From the NCBI GenBank assembly GCA_030248065.1, contig JASAMV010003611.1:1-64000 (forward strand): a stretch of DNA of 64,000 bases, written 5' to 3'. The notes under the pieces were generated by a model. The model searched no databases. It was not told the DNA's origin and saw only the letters and a program-made list of their open reading frames with translations. The translations under genes and the position numbers were made by a program. Numbering within the stretch: position 1 is the stretch's first letter; each line of letters starts with the position of its first letter. This document shows, in pieces, positions 22,617-32,788 of this stretch. This stretch comes from Rhynchonema sp. JSB1_4. Lineage: Eukaryota > Nematoda > Chromadorea > Monhysterida > Xyalidae.

Positions 22617-24567
22617 TTTCGAGTGTCGTCTCCGTCTGGTTTTTCTTAAAAATTGAAGAAGTTGGTCACATATGTACCTAGTAGAACAACAAACTCATCA
22701 ACGATCAAAGCAAAACCTGAATTTGGGAAGGAAAATATCGGCGTGAACGATATGAATGCCTAATTGTACGCTATTTATAGCCATCCGTTTCGCCCTGCTT
22801 TCAGAATCTTTCAAGGACACGCGCATGGAACTTTAATTGCTTTTTTCTTATTTATATTTATAGCATATTTTTCATTTGCTCACCGGTGAACGGATATGTG
22901 TTTTAGCTCATGCATGAACCGGTAAACAGGCCCATAAATTTTCACGTGGTTTCTACTCACTAACCGGCGCACATCGGTAACGCTGTAGCATGTGTGGTAA
23001 ACAATAGCTCTAAATTTGTGATGTCACTTGTGGTCATGAAGTTACTCTAATGATGACTTTTTTGTTGATGACCTTCTGACAGTTGTTTACATTGAAAGCA
23101 AAAATCATACAGCGGGTAAACAAACTTTTCTGCTGCACTTTGTGTTTAGGCGAATCAACACCCTGTCGTTTCTTGTTCGCAATGAACACACTGAGCATGA
23201 AACAGAAATTTCTGTGTTCAATCTTTATGTGTCAGGGTAAATAAACGTTTTGTTGTTCGGCGCTCTTTTTCAAAGCAATTGTCTACTTTTCGCGATGTTC
23301 GGTCATATTTAAGTTGTCCAAACGGATGCCACAAACACGACACAAAGCGATAATCAAAAACGCTGAGCGATTGTGCAAACAGCTATTTTAACCGGACAAC
23401 ACCATACAATGCACACTTAGGTTATACATTCCCAGCTTAGCATTATTTCATTCGTCACGATCTGAATGGTATCCCCAGTTTTCCTCATGTTTTTCGACAC
23501 TAATGACACTTTTTGATTGGCAGCCTTTGTGGCTCGTCCGTGCCAATGCAATAACTGACGGACACGCGTTGCCACTACGATGTAATCACCGGACAATCTT
23601 GGCCGGCCATCGACGCATTATGTGTCGAGAATAAAATACAAAGCCCAGTCCGGGGTTCTAATCGAGTTCGTGTCGTTCTTACCGATCTTGTGCACTGCAC
23701 TGCATAGACAGGCTTCTGAAGCGTTGTATTGTGCTATGCAGTGTGTTGCACACACCGCACACGCACCATGAACACACATAGCCAGCCGGCTGATGCTACG
23801 CTCACACATGCATTCACAATGACAACGCAAGCAATGATTTTTTTACCCACGGTGAATCCTCAAGAAGCTTTATCTGAATCTAAAAACCTGAAACTAATAC
23901 TTGAAGCTAAAAACCGACCCCGATAAAAAATTTCGCTTATAAATCTGCTTAGCTGGGATTACAAAAGACGAGAGTCCAACCACTAAAACTGGCTCACGAG
24001 ACATTTTTTAAAGCTGGCTTTGGTGAGATCCACTAATTTCCGGTTACACGTGTTTCGGAAACAAAATAAAGAGAATGGGCCGAGAGAGATGATGACAACT
24101 TTCCAAGCTGGCTGGTGCGGCAGAACTTTCCAAGCCTGATTTCGAAGGTGGTGCGTATTCAAATAAACGAATAGAAAAAGAAAGTCATCATGCTCCACTT
24201 CGTATTCTTCAACGTGAGTATTTCCCAAATCAGCAGTCATGTGAGAATGTTTCACTGTTCTGCCAGCTGCGAAATCGAGCTCATGTTGGTGTAGTTTGCC
24301 TATACCTACATATACGTGGAACCGGAGTATTATTGGATCTGGCCACACCAGCTTCAGAAAAAGTGTCTCATGAGCATTTATATGGACTATACAAAAGAGT
24401 AATATGAGAATCACAAATTTAGAAACTCGCACCAATAGCAACATTTTCTGAGCACTACGCAGGTAGCTGGTTTTCTAATGAAATGTACCACAGTCTGGAT
24501 TAGAATATTCCGTGATATCAATACCAAAGAAACACTCCATTAGTCCTTGTATCTTGACCTAGTAAAT
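22617..24567. other. Intergenic between gene E start and gene F stop
   Basis: Upstream region of gene E; a TATTTATAG motif lies near 22770. Nothing else is well supported. A minus-strand frame at 23983-24444 begins with a signal-peptide-like MLLLVRVSKFVILILLFCIV followed by a His/Glu-rich part; it is listed separately with low confidence. Confidence 0.5.
23983..24444 (-). CDS. Possible secreted hypothetical protein
   Basis: A 153-codon frame whose first 24 residues look like a signal peptide, followed by a stretch with HQHELDFAAGR and KHSHMTADLGNTHVEEYEVE. It has no cysteine pattern and no recognised domain. The CGATTTCGCAGCTGGCAGAA segment also occurs near 460 on the plus strand, so part of it may be a dispersed repeat. 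It lies between genes E and F in the same orientation. It could be a real gene, a first exon, or chance. Confidence 0.25.
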   Translation of the reverse strand: MLLLVRVSKFVILILLFCIVHINAHETLFLKLVWPDPIILRFHVYVGIGKLHQHELDFAAGRTVKHSHMTADLGNTHVEEYEVEHDDFLFLFVYLNTHHLRNQAWKVLPHQPAWKVVIISLGPFSLFCFRNTCNRKLVDLTKASFKKCLVSQF

Positions 24568-27396
24568 CTAGCCCCTAGCGTTGCACGTGGCACAACAGTT
24601 CTCTTGTTTGTCCTTTTTGTGACACCATTGTTTCAATTCGGCGCAGTTGGTCCATTTGTCGATGCAAGCTGAACAATAATGTCAGTGAAAGTGAGTTCCC
24701 CAATATGCGAACATCATCATGATGGTGTGTGTCAGAGATTACAGCATTTTTGCTTCAAACGTCAACCTCAAACAATCACCCAGCCGACTAACGTGTGCCA
24801 TTGCATCCACATTTCTTCACTTTCAGCCCAGCCTGTGGTCCATGCGTCCATGTCATGCCCGTGTCATAGCACACAACTTTGTGACCCGAGCCGCACACAC
24901 TCACACCCCCGGAGCTGCAGTCACGGCCTTCGACGCATCGACCGCGTCCTGAATAATCTGTTGATGTTTCGTTGTCCAGGAAATTTAGTTGACTTAAATT
25001 CGCCTCGTCAGGTATACCCAGGTTGAGCAAAGAAACGACGGCGTTTTTTTTTCTTTAAAAAACATCGTTTTTTTAAAAAAATCGTCTGGGTCGTTTTTCG
25101 TTATTTTTTAAATCCTGAATTTTTTAAACCCTTGTTTTTCCTGATTTTTCAGGGAAAGTACCCTGATTTTCGAGTAAACCATATTTTCAAAAAATTTTCG
25201 ACCAATTTTCACTTTGTTGAGATGGAGTTTAACTTTCAATGATGACCCCGGCCAAAGTTGGTCCCATGATGCGGGTCTGGTATGGGATGTTAACAACTCG
25301 CTAGAAAAGGGTTTAAACCCGTTTATTTTGCCTCAGAACACATAGAATTACTTCATTTAACCACATTTTCTTCCAAACATGAGCGTTTTCCTATTTTTTG
25401 GGGCAAATTTTGGTCATCTGGCCGTTTTAAAAAACGCTTTTTTAATAACGTTATTTTTAAAAAACGATTTTTTTTCAAAAAAAAACGTTTTTTGCCCAAC
25501 TCGTATACCAACTGTATCATCGTCTTTGGCAACTTTACAGTCACTATGCCCGGGTCTCAAACACGAAACTGCATCAGCATAAGTAAAATCCGAAAATGTC
25601 AGGTAGCTTTACCATTGTCACAATTTCTCATAATTTAAACGTGTCGAAAACTACCAACCGTGTGTAAGAGGTGTTCCTACGATGCCAGTTCCATGGCCAC
25701 CGCCCCCACTCGGTCCTGTAATAATACAGCGTATATGGATTGAACATCGTTTGAAGGTTCTAATTGAAGCCGTTCCTGCATGCGATCATGCGAACACAAA
25801 TTCCACAATTTTATCCGAGGTACATTTGAATGTTTCAGTCACACAAGCTGTGAGGCAACGAAATTAGAAATTTACTATAACAACAATACAAAAAAGCCAC
25901 GAAGTGTCTGAAAAATCAGCATCCGACAAGAAAAGTAAACTTCATTTAGAAACGAGGAGCATCAACAAATTTACCACTTACTGTTCAAAGAGGTATCCAC
26001 GAGACCACCTCCACCTCTGACTTTGCACGTGGCACAACAGTTCTCTTGTTTGTCCTTTTTGTGACACCATTGTGTCAGCTCGGCGCAGTTAGTCCATTTG
26101 TCGATACAACCTGTGTTTTTTCAGGTTTTTGGCGGAAAATTCATGAGTATACATTGTATTGAGTACACTGATGTTGGTCTGTTTCGACGTCTCGGTCGCG
26201 GCTACTGACCCATAATGCTATGTATGATTAATTTTTCGTGCTCATTCAAGCCTGCTTGAGTTCACAACTGGAGTTGACCATTTGCGTTGACGACAACAAA
26301 CATAGCCAGAATCAGAACACATTATGCCGAATGCCTAATGCAGCGCGTTAACGGGTTGCGGACTAGCGGGCGCGGGACTTCCGATCCGCTTGCATTGGGC
26401 AGTCGGCCTTACCGCTGCATCCACATTTCTTGACGTTTCGGCCCTTCCAGACCATGCCTGCGTCATAACAACCAGCTTGACGGCCTGATCCGCAGGCAGC
26501 GGCACCGCCAGAGGTGCATTCCAGGCCTTCCACGCAACCATGGGAATCTGCGCACACGAGAAAACTTAGAGAAATTTAGTGCCGTGTGCAGAAAATAGAG
26601 ATACATGGTTTTTCGTTTTGTGAACTTGGCTTGGAAACTTTCATGTTTCATCGGAGTATGCGCAGACCTGGACGTGCGACGAAGTGGCTGCACGTTGCAC
26701 AACAGTTTTGTTGTTTGTCTTCCTGCCAGCACCATTCTGTGAGCGTAGCGCAGTTGTTGTAGTAGTCGGTGCAGGGCACTGCAAGATGTGAAACGTCAGC
26801 TGGAAACGTTGTGTAACAAAAAGGTTGAAATCTACAAAGTGGGTGAACGGAAGCGATAAGCTGCAAGTGAACAGCATAGGTCAACATTATGAATATGCCA
26901 AAGCAATATGCAGCATGCGTTTGGATCTGCACCTTCAGTCGCTATAATGTCAATATTGTAGACTTATACTCATGCCGTCGACGCAATTCGCAGACGTAAC
27001 GCTTTATTTCTTGAGCTAATTTGAGGCTACCATGGCTTCATGACCTTGCATCAACGACATCACTGTTGGCCTGTCATTCTGTTTATTACGCTATTGTCTG
27101 GTTGTACCGTATTGACCAAATGCTTACGGTATTTACATGTAACTTTTCACAAACATTAGGATAAAATTTCGTTGACTCTCTATTCTGATGAAACCGAAAG
27201 AAAACAAGCAAACTGATGAAACCGTAAGAGGTGTCATGATGTCGTTTGTGATGGCGCGCTGAAATCGGAAATCGGAATTAAAAAATCGGTTAATTTGCTT
27301 CAACTTTTCCTTCTTCGCAAACATGAGGGAAAACTCACCCTCACACACAGCGAGCCAACCGATCACAATGCCAAGCACAACGATTTTTATGTCCAT
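24568..27396 (-). CDS. Gene F: secreted protein SP-S-F-S-F-S, complete
   Basis: Exons on the minus strand: signal peptide 27339-27396 (MDIKIVVLGIVIGWLAVCEG), ShKT 26668-26778 (CTDYYNNCATLTEWCWQEDK), F 26413-26547 (CVEGLECTSGGAAACGSGRQ), ShKT 25982-26110 (CIDKWTNCAELTQWCHKKDK...CCATCKVRGGGG), F 24793-24948, ShKT 24568-24668 ending CCATCNARG and TAG. The sum is 690 nt = 230 codons, 229 residues. Second tandem copy of gene E. The F exon at 24793-24948 is almost identical to gene E's, whereas other exons have diverged, which suggests gene conversion. An hAT-like element (25019-25502) sits in the intron upstream of it. Function unknown; extracellular by signal peptide. Confidence 0.8.
25019..25502. 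mobile_element. hAT-like AT-rich element in a gene F intron
   Basis: Begins CAGGTTGAGCAAAGAAACGA and ends in the inverse of GAGTTGGGCAAAAAACG. GTATACC flanks both sides (25012-25018, 25503-25509), a 7-base match compatible with an 8-bp hAT duplication carrying one change. It shares the GATGACCCCGGCC block with the element at 7398-7770. Confidence 0.7.
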
Positions 27397-28362
27397 GTTC
27401 GGTTCTCTATATTTTCTCTTAAATCGGAAAAGTTGGTCAGCAGAACAAGAAAACCAAGAAGCTGCGTTTAGGAAGCAAAAATTAAGAATAGGTGCCCATT
27501 TTGCCCTGTCTTCGGAATCCTTCAAGGAAGAAAAACATGACGTATTAAATACATCGAGCTTCGGTTGGTTTTTTTGTTTGGTGTAGCATTTCTTTAATTC
27601 ACTAACCGGTGTATGTATGTACCCCGTTGCCGCCCTTAGTACGTATACATACCTATGTACCTGACCCGGTAAACCGGTCTTTAAATTAAGCATATTGGTT
27701 TCTGCTTATGCGCTTGTGAACGTTAGTGTGGTGTGATACAATCAGTATAGTCACGCCACGATCGTTTAGAGTGCGATCTAATATATGACTTTGCGCCTTC
27801 TAAACTTGTTTTTGCATTCCAGACAAAGTTGTGGGCAAACAAATTTTTCTACCGCCCGTTTTGTTGTTGGGCCAATGATCATGTGGTATTTTGTGTTCGC
27901 ATCAAAACACCGAGCATGAAGGGAAAGCCATGAGGGGCGGAACAATTTTGCTGTATAACGTGCAGTCTCTGTGTTTCTGTGTTACATTTTGCGTTGGTTG
28001 CCACTAAGACCGAGTTCACAACACAAGCGGACTAGCCAGTTTGCGGACCAGGGGGCGAGCTGCAACGGCTTTTGCATTCGCCTGATAAGGCAAAAAGCGG
28101 ATTGCTGGGTCAGCTACATACAGTACATACTTTCTAGCACCGCAAACCCGCTAATCCGCGGTGCGTGCGCTTCATTCACAATGCTATGCGGACTGACTGG
28201 TTAGCGGATGAGCCTGCACTCCTAATTGTTTTTAAACTGTAAAGTTTTAAACTCCACTTGTGACCGCCAACGTAAAACACCACCGCACATTATAAAAACA
28301 AAAGTCTGAAAAATTTACAATCATAAAAATGGTGAAGTCACAAGGTGTACTGTAATGTGTCT
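27397..28362. other. Intergenic between gene F start and gene G stop
   Basis: Upstream sequence of gene F. Around 28014-28212, GCGGACTAGCCAGTTTGCGG and an inverted, diverged partner (CCGCTAACCAGTCAGTCCGC on the other strand) suggest an old TIR element. Related words recur near 31800-31990. No coding module. Confidence 0.45.
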
Positions 28363-29652
28363 TCATACGAAATCAATGGGCTCCGATGGGCCGCAGCGGC
28401 ACTTTTTGACCGGCAGCCCGGCGTAGAGACTGCCACTTGGCCACTTCTCGCCCGTCGCGCGGCACTCATTCACGAAAATATTGCCGCAAGGCTGATGCAC
28501 CGTGCAGTCTTTGCCCTCGACGCATGCTGTGTGGAGGAAGCAGGAAGTGACATGCATGAAAGTGACCAAGGCAATACGAGGTGCACATTGGACAATGATC
28601 TAGTAAAACTAACGGTCGCCGGCATTCAATCGTCGGTGACGTCCTGAAAAAAAGAAGCAGGTTTGGATTACGGTATGCGCCCACCCTTTGGTGCGTAATG
28701 TTTTAGATGTTGACCCAGAAGGGCTGACCTCCACACAACATATTATAGTCGACCAGAAAACTGCAGTAGCAATCATCACAATGTTCTTAGTTGCCATAAT
28801 TGTCGTTTGTCTTCAAGAACCAAAAATGGTGTTGTTCATCAGCAGAACGTCAGAATGATCTACAGTCGACCCTCTTCATAGTGAGCGTGTGTGTAGTGGA
28901 ACTTGTTTTGTAGTGACAAACGTGTCAGGTTCCGAACTTTCAAGTGTTGAACCCTCTGCAGGCTTTGCACACGTGAGCGGTACCTTAGCTGCTGAAACCT
29001 CTCTCTTTATAGTGACAAAAATCTGAGGCCACACTGGTCAAGCACCAAGAAGGGCCCGCAGCGGGTAAGAGAAAATAGAACTCACTCCATGTCAGACACC
29101 AGACTTTTTTATCTGTTGTATTGGTGTTATAGCGTTGTTTCTGCAATTCCGTTTATCCACAATGCGCAACTGCATGCATGCGCACCACAAATTCATGGTT
29201 CGGTGGTTTATGAGGAACTTTTGTGTGACCTTATGTCACTCGCTTGTCCTGGCCAGTGCTCGAACGGGAATGCTTATCGGGATAGGGTCCTGGTCCTATT
29301 ACTCCTGGTCCATTAGCATCGAGCAATATTACAGAAGGGGGGCTTACGGGGTGCAGAAAGGCGGCTGAACCGTTTCTACCTCTAGATTTTCAGAGTGCTC
29401 ACCTGAATGTTCCCGTCTGTGCTTGTGCACATGGTTGTGGTGTCGCTCATGTGGATGGTGTTGGTGACCGTGTTGACGACCTGCATGTATGGCAAAATGT
29501 TGTATGTAAAAGGGTGAAAGTCTGGAGTTTTAATCACACACGCAATGTATGAAAACATATAGTGTAGGTACAGAACCTTTGGCTTCAGCCACTTCAAGGA
29601 TTGACACAACTGCAGTTGCAACGGCAACCAAAGCAATAATTTTGGCGCACAT
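28363..29652 (-). CDS. Gene G: secreted His-rich plus F-module protein
   Basis: Exons on the minus strand: signal peptide 29577-29652 (MCAKIIALVAVATAVVSILE), His-rich exon 29403-29480 (GRQHGHQHHPHERHHNHVHK), F module 28363-28526 (CVEGKDCTVHQPCGNIFVNE...KKCRCGPSEPIDFV, TGA). The sum is 318 nt, 105 residues, and the phases agree. This F module has a longer tail in place of the usual exon end, and no ShKT follows. An alternative signal-peptide exon (about 28729-28797, MATKNIVMIATAVFWSTIIC) lies in the intron and could start a second transcript, but its join to the F exon was not resolved. The signal and His exons are paralogous to gene H. The histidines could bind metal ions (inference). Confidence 0.6.
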
Positions 29653-29911
29653 GGTTACACCCCCCAAAGATGTTTGACTCCTCGAAGATGTTTTATCGAA
29701 ATGTTACATTGGTTACTTGAATCTAAAAACCGACAAAACATGGAAAATGTTCTTTCGTTTGTAAACCTAGCACCTAGGGTAATGCGAAGAGTGTTACAGT
29801 CGTGCTTGCACGCCCAATTGTGCATTTTCATGAAGTCAACTGGTTTTTCTATTTTCGTCAAACATTTTTGACATAATTGCAGACCGTTACAAAATACAGC
29901 GTGCTTTGGTG

Positions 29912-29985
29912 CAGTGGTGTCGTTGGAGGGAGGGAGTCACCGCCCTGGTATGGGGTATGGGAAATCGGCCGGGGGTATGGCTTCG
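29912..29985 (+). mobile_element. Truncated CAGTGGTGTCGTT hAT MITE
   Basis: Starts CAGTGGTGTCGTTGGAGGGA and continues with TGGTATGGGGTATGGGAAAT, as do the complete copies at 52256 and 54139. It stops after the GGGGGTATGG word, with no right end. Confidence 0.75.
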
Positions 29986-30454
29986 GCGATATTTCATTTG
30001 TACATATGTAGCTGACGTTTTTGATTTCACTTTAATCATTATTGATTTAATTTCGATTTCGTTGTTTGTACCCGCCCGAGCATTGCCATAAAACTGTGTG
30101 CAGCTTTTGCACATGCCCAATACCCAATCATGAAGCTCATTTTCACGAAGTCAACTGTTTTTTTGTTTTCTTCAATAGTTTTTCGACATCGTTGCACACC
30201 GGTACAAAATATAGCGTGGTCGGGTTTTATTTCGTTATGCATATGCCTGACGCTTCTGATTCGATCACATGTGTGTTTGAGAGTCAAATACGTAAATTAC
30301 AATTTTTTATTCCGCGGTTCGCTTTTTCACACAATGTACTGGGTATTGAGTGCAGTAATGTTGGTTTGTTTGGCACAGCTTTCGCAGAAAAAAACGCCCA
30401 TGAGTTGTTTGTGCCCGAACATTGTCATAAAATTGTGTGCAACTTTTGCACACC

Positions 30455-31577
30455 AGAGGTCGCAATCGGGCCGGCCCGAGCTCGGGCCGGGCCGCGATTT
30501 TGGGCTTTTGGCTCGGGCCGGGCCGGGCCGGAGATTTGGAGGGTCGGGCCGGGCCGGGCACCCCGGCCCGAAGCTTCTGAAGCGACTTATTTTACTGAAA
30601 AAGTAGGGATTTTTTTTGTCAAAAATACTAAAATTTCTGACGGATTCGGCAAGTAAGTGATCAGTATTGTCCAGTGGTGTAGCTACCCAGGCGGGGCGGC
30701 AACCTACTGTACCACTAAAAATGTGGGGCGACAACCTACCTACCAGTGGTGTGGTGTGGCTACCCAGGCGTGCAGTGCAATCAACCTTGACTGTACCACC
30801 AGAAAGGCCTGCAATCAACCTAGCTACTGTACCGGCCGGGCGGCCGAGCTAGGGGGGAACAAAATTTTTGATGTCCGAATTTTGATGAAAATGTGCTCTA
30901 AAACGCCGATTTCGCGCGCATCGCGCGATTTTTCGCCTATTTGGAGTGAAAAATGTCGATTTTATACCATTTTGAGTCAAAAATAGCAACCTACTGTACC
31001 AACCGTGGGGCTGCGACCTAGTACCTACCTACTGTACCAGGATGGCGCGTCGTCAATCTACCTACCTACTGTACCACACCATTGCTACCTACTGTATCTC
31101 CCGAGCTAGGGGGGGCTAACAAAAATTTTTAAGTCTAGATATTGATGAAAATGCACTCTAAAACGCTCATTTCGCACGTAGCGCGCGATTTTTCGCCTGT
31201 TTTGAGTGAAAAATACCTATACCATTTTGAGCCAAAAATAGTAACCTACTGTACCAGCCGGCGGGCGGCGACCTACATACCTACCGTATGTACCAAGATG
31301 GAGCGTCAATCTACCTAACCTACTGTACCTAGGGGGACCCCACCCCCTGCTGCACCATTGGTATTGTCTATCTGACGACTTTTCATGGAAAACAATGAAT
31401 TATCAACCAAAAAAACAGGCTCAAAAATCGCAAAAATTATGACAAAAATTGGGTTAAAATCTGAGCCAAAAATTCGGGCCGGGCCGGAGATTTGGGGGTT
31501 CGGGTCGGGCCGGGCCGGGCCGGAGATTTGGGGACTCGGGCCGGGCCGGGCCGGCCAAACCCGGCCCGATTGCGACT
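30455..31577. mobile_element. 1123-bp GGCCCG-rich TIR element, hAT-like
   Basis: Ends are AGAGGTCGCAATCGGGCCGG on the left and, on the opposite strand at the right, AGTCGCAATCGGGCCGGGTT. GCACACC flanks both sides (30448-30454, 31578-31584). Subterminal GGGCCGGGCCGG repeats occupy both arms. The interior has many CTACCTACTGTACC repeats and two GATTTTTCGCCT.TTT.GAGTGAAAAAT blocks. It has no long ORF. Confidence 0.75.
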
Positions 31578-32464
31578 GCACACCCAATCGTTTGCGCCTT
31601 ATTTTCATGAAGTCAACTTTTTTCTGTCTTTCTCAACACTTTTCGACCATTTCAAACCGGCACAAAATACACCGAGCTTGGGTTTTATTTCATTATGTTG
31701 GCATACATTTTTGATTGGATCACACGTGTGTTACCGATCAGAAAGCGTCACCGTGGCGAAAAGATGACACGAAACATAGAGAGCTGCCCTGATCCGTTAA
31801 CCAGCCGATCAGTGTGGAGCGAACGCACTGCGGATTTGCCAGTTAGCGGATAAATAAAAAGTACAAACAGGCTGACCCCCCCAAATGTTCTTGTGTAGCT
31901 GACCCCCTAACCCGCTTTTTGCATAATGAGGGGAATGCAAAGGCTTTTGCAGCTAGACCGCTGATCCGCCAGGCCAACCTTCGGCAAAACTGGCCTGAAC
32001 CAAAACTTAACATTGAACACAGTGGCATAGTGTTTGACTTGCAATTGAAACATCATCCAGCTAATTTTTTTAGAGGTCTGGTGTAGCATCAGAAGTACAA
32101 GCACAATAAAGTCACGCACAGACATGGATTGCGTTAACAGTGGCATATGCATAGTTGAGAAGATCTCCGATTTGTTGCTAAACTTTTCTCCAAAAATATT
32201 TCTCTGCATAAGGTACTCCACTTCATCAGCAAACATTTGATTTTTTCAGATCTCGTTAGTGGTTCCCATGTGTCTTCCGTTTCAAACGTCCCTCTGGAGG
32301 GCCTTTCTCTGTTATCGACATCGTATTTTTTCTTTGAAATCACAGAGCGTTTGACTATGCGCTAGAAATTTCAGATGATAATAAAATTTATGATGGCCCG
32401 ATCCAAGAGGTAACGATTTATATTTTCCAGCGTCCATTCCAGCGTCATGATCAATAAACATATA

Positions 32465-32575
32465 GTAATGTACGTGACTCTCTGGTTGGTAGCCCTTGTC
32501 AGAAGAGCCCACTTCTTGCCCGTATACCGGCACTCGTTCACGAAAACGTTGATGGAAGGCTCGTTCCGCACTTTA
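32465..32575 (-). pseudogene. Relic F module
   Basis: The minus strand reads INVFVNECRYTGKKWA, like gene G's IFVNECRATGEKWP, then breaks down (frame shift after KKWA). The 5' half with CVEGKDC is missing. It lies downstream of gene H, as gene G's F exon would, so it marks an older duplicated block. Confidence 0.65.
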
Positions 32576-32788
32576 TTCTGCTGACATCACTTGATTGTGG
32601 GTGTAAAACTAAAATCTGTTTGGATGATTATTGGATATGTCGAAGCATCACTGAAATTCACGCAATTGTTCAAAAATCCGTTGAAAAAAGATTACAGCGT
32701 AAATGGTGAACAAGTACACTAAGACGGAACAAGCTGATTTGACACATTGTGTTTGATTGTTCAGGATTGAATGAAATCTCTCCCTGGC

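Larger units (their letters stand above)
29653..32788. other. Repeat-rich intergenic region
   Basis: Contains several diverged copies of a block with TTTCATGAAGTCAACTG and the TTTTATTTC.TTATG / GATCACA.GTGTG words (about 29800-30060, 30110-30300, 31590-31740), a truncated CAGTGGTGTCGTTG element near 29912, an 1123-bp GGCCCG-rich element (30455-31577) and a relic F module (32465-32575). Confidence 0.6.

Noticed and set aside
30066..30656. 196-codon plus frame
   Set aside because: It crosses the repeated promoter-side block and the end of the GGCCCG-rich transposon; no domain or splice pattern.
30667..31330. Repeated CTACCTACTGTACC as a telomere- or microsatellite-like array
   Set aside because: It is confined within a TIR element with flanking duplication, so it is element interior rather than an independent array.
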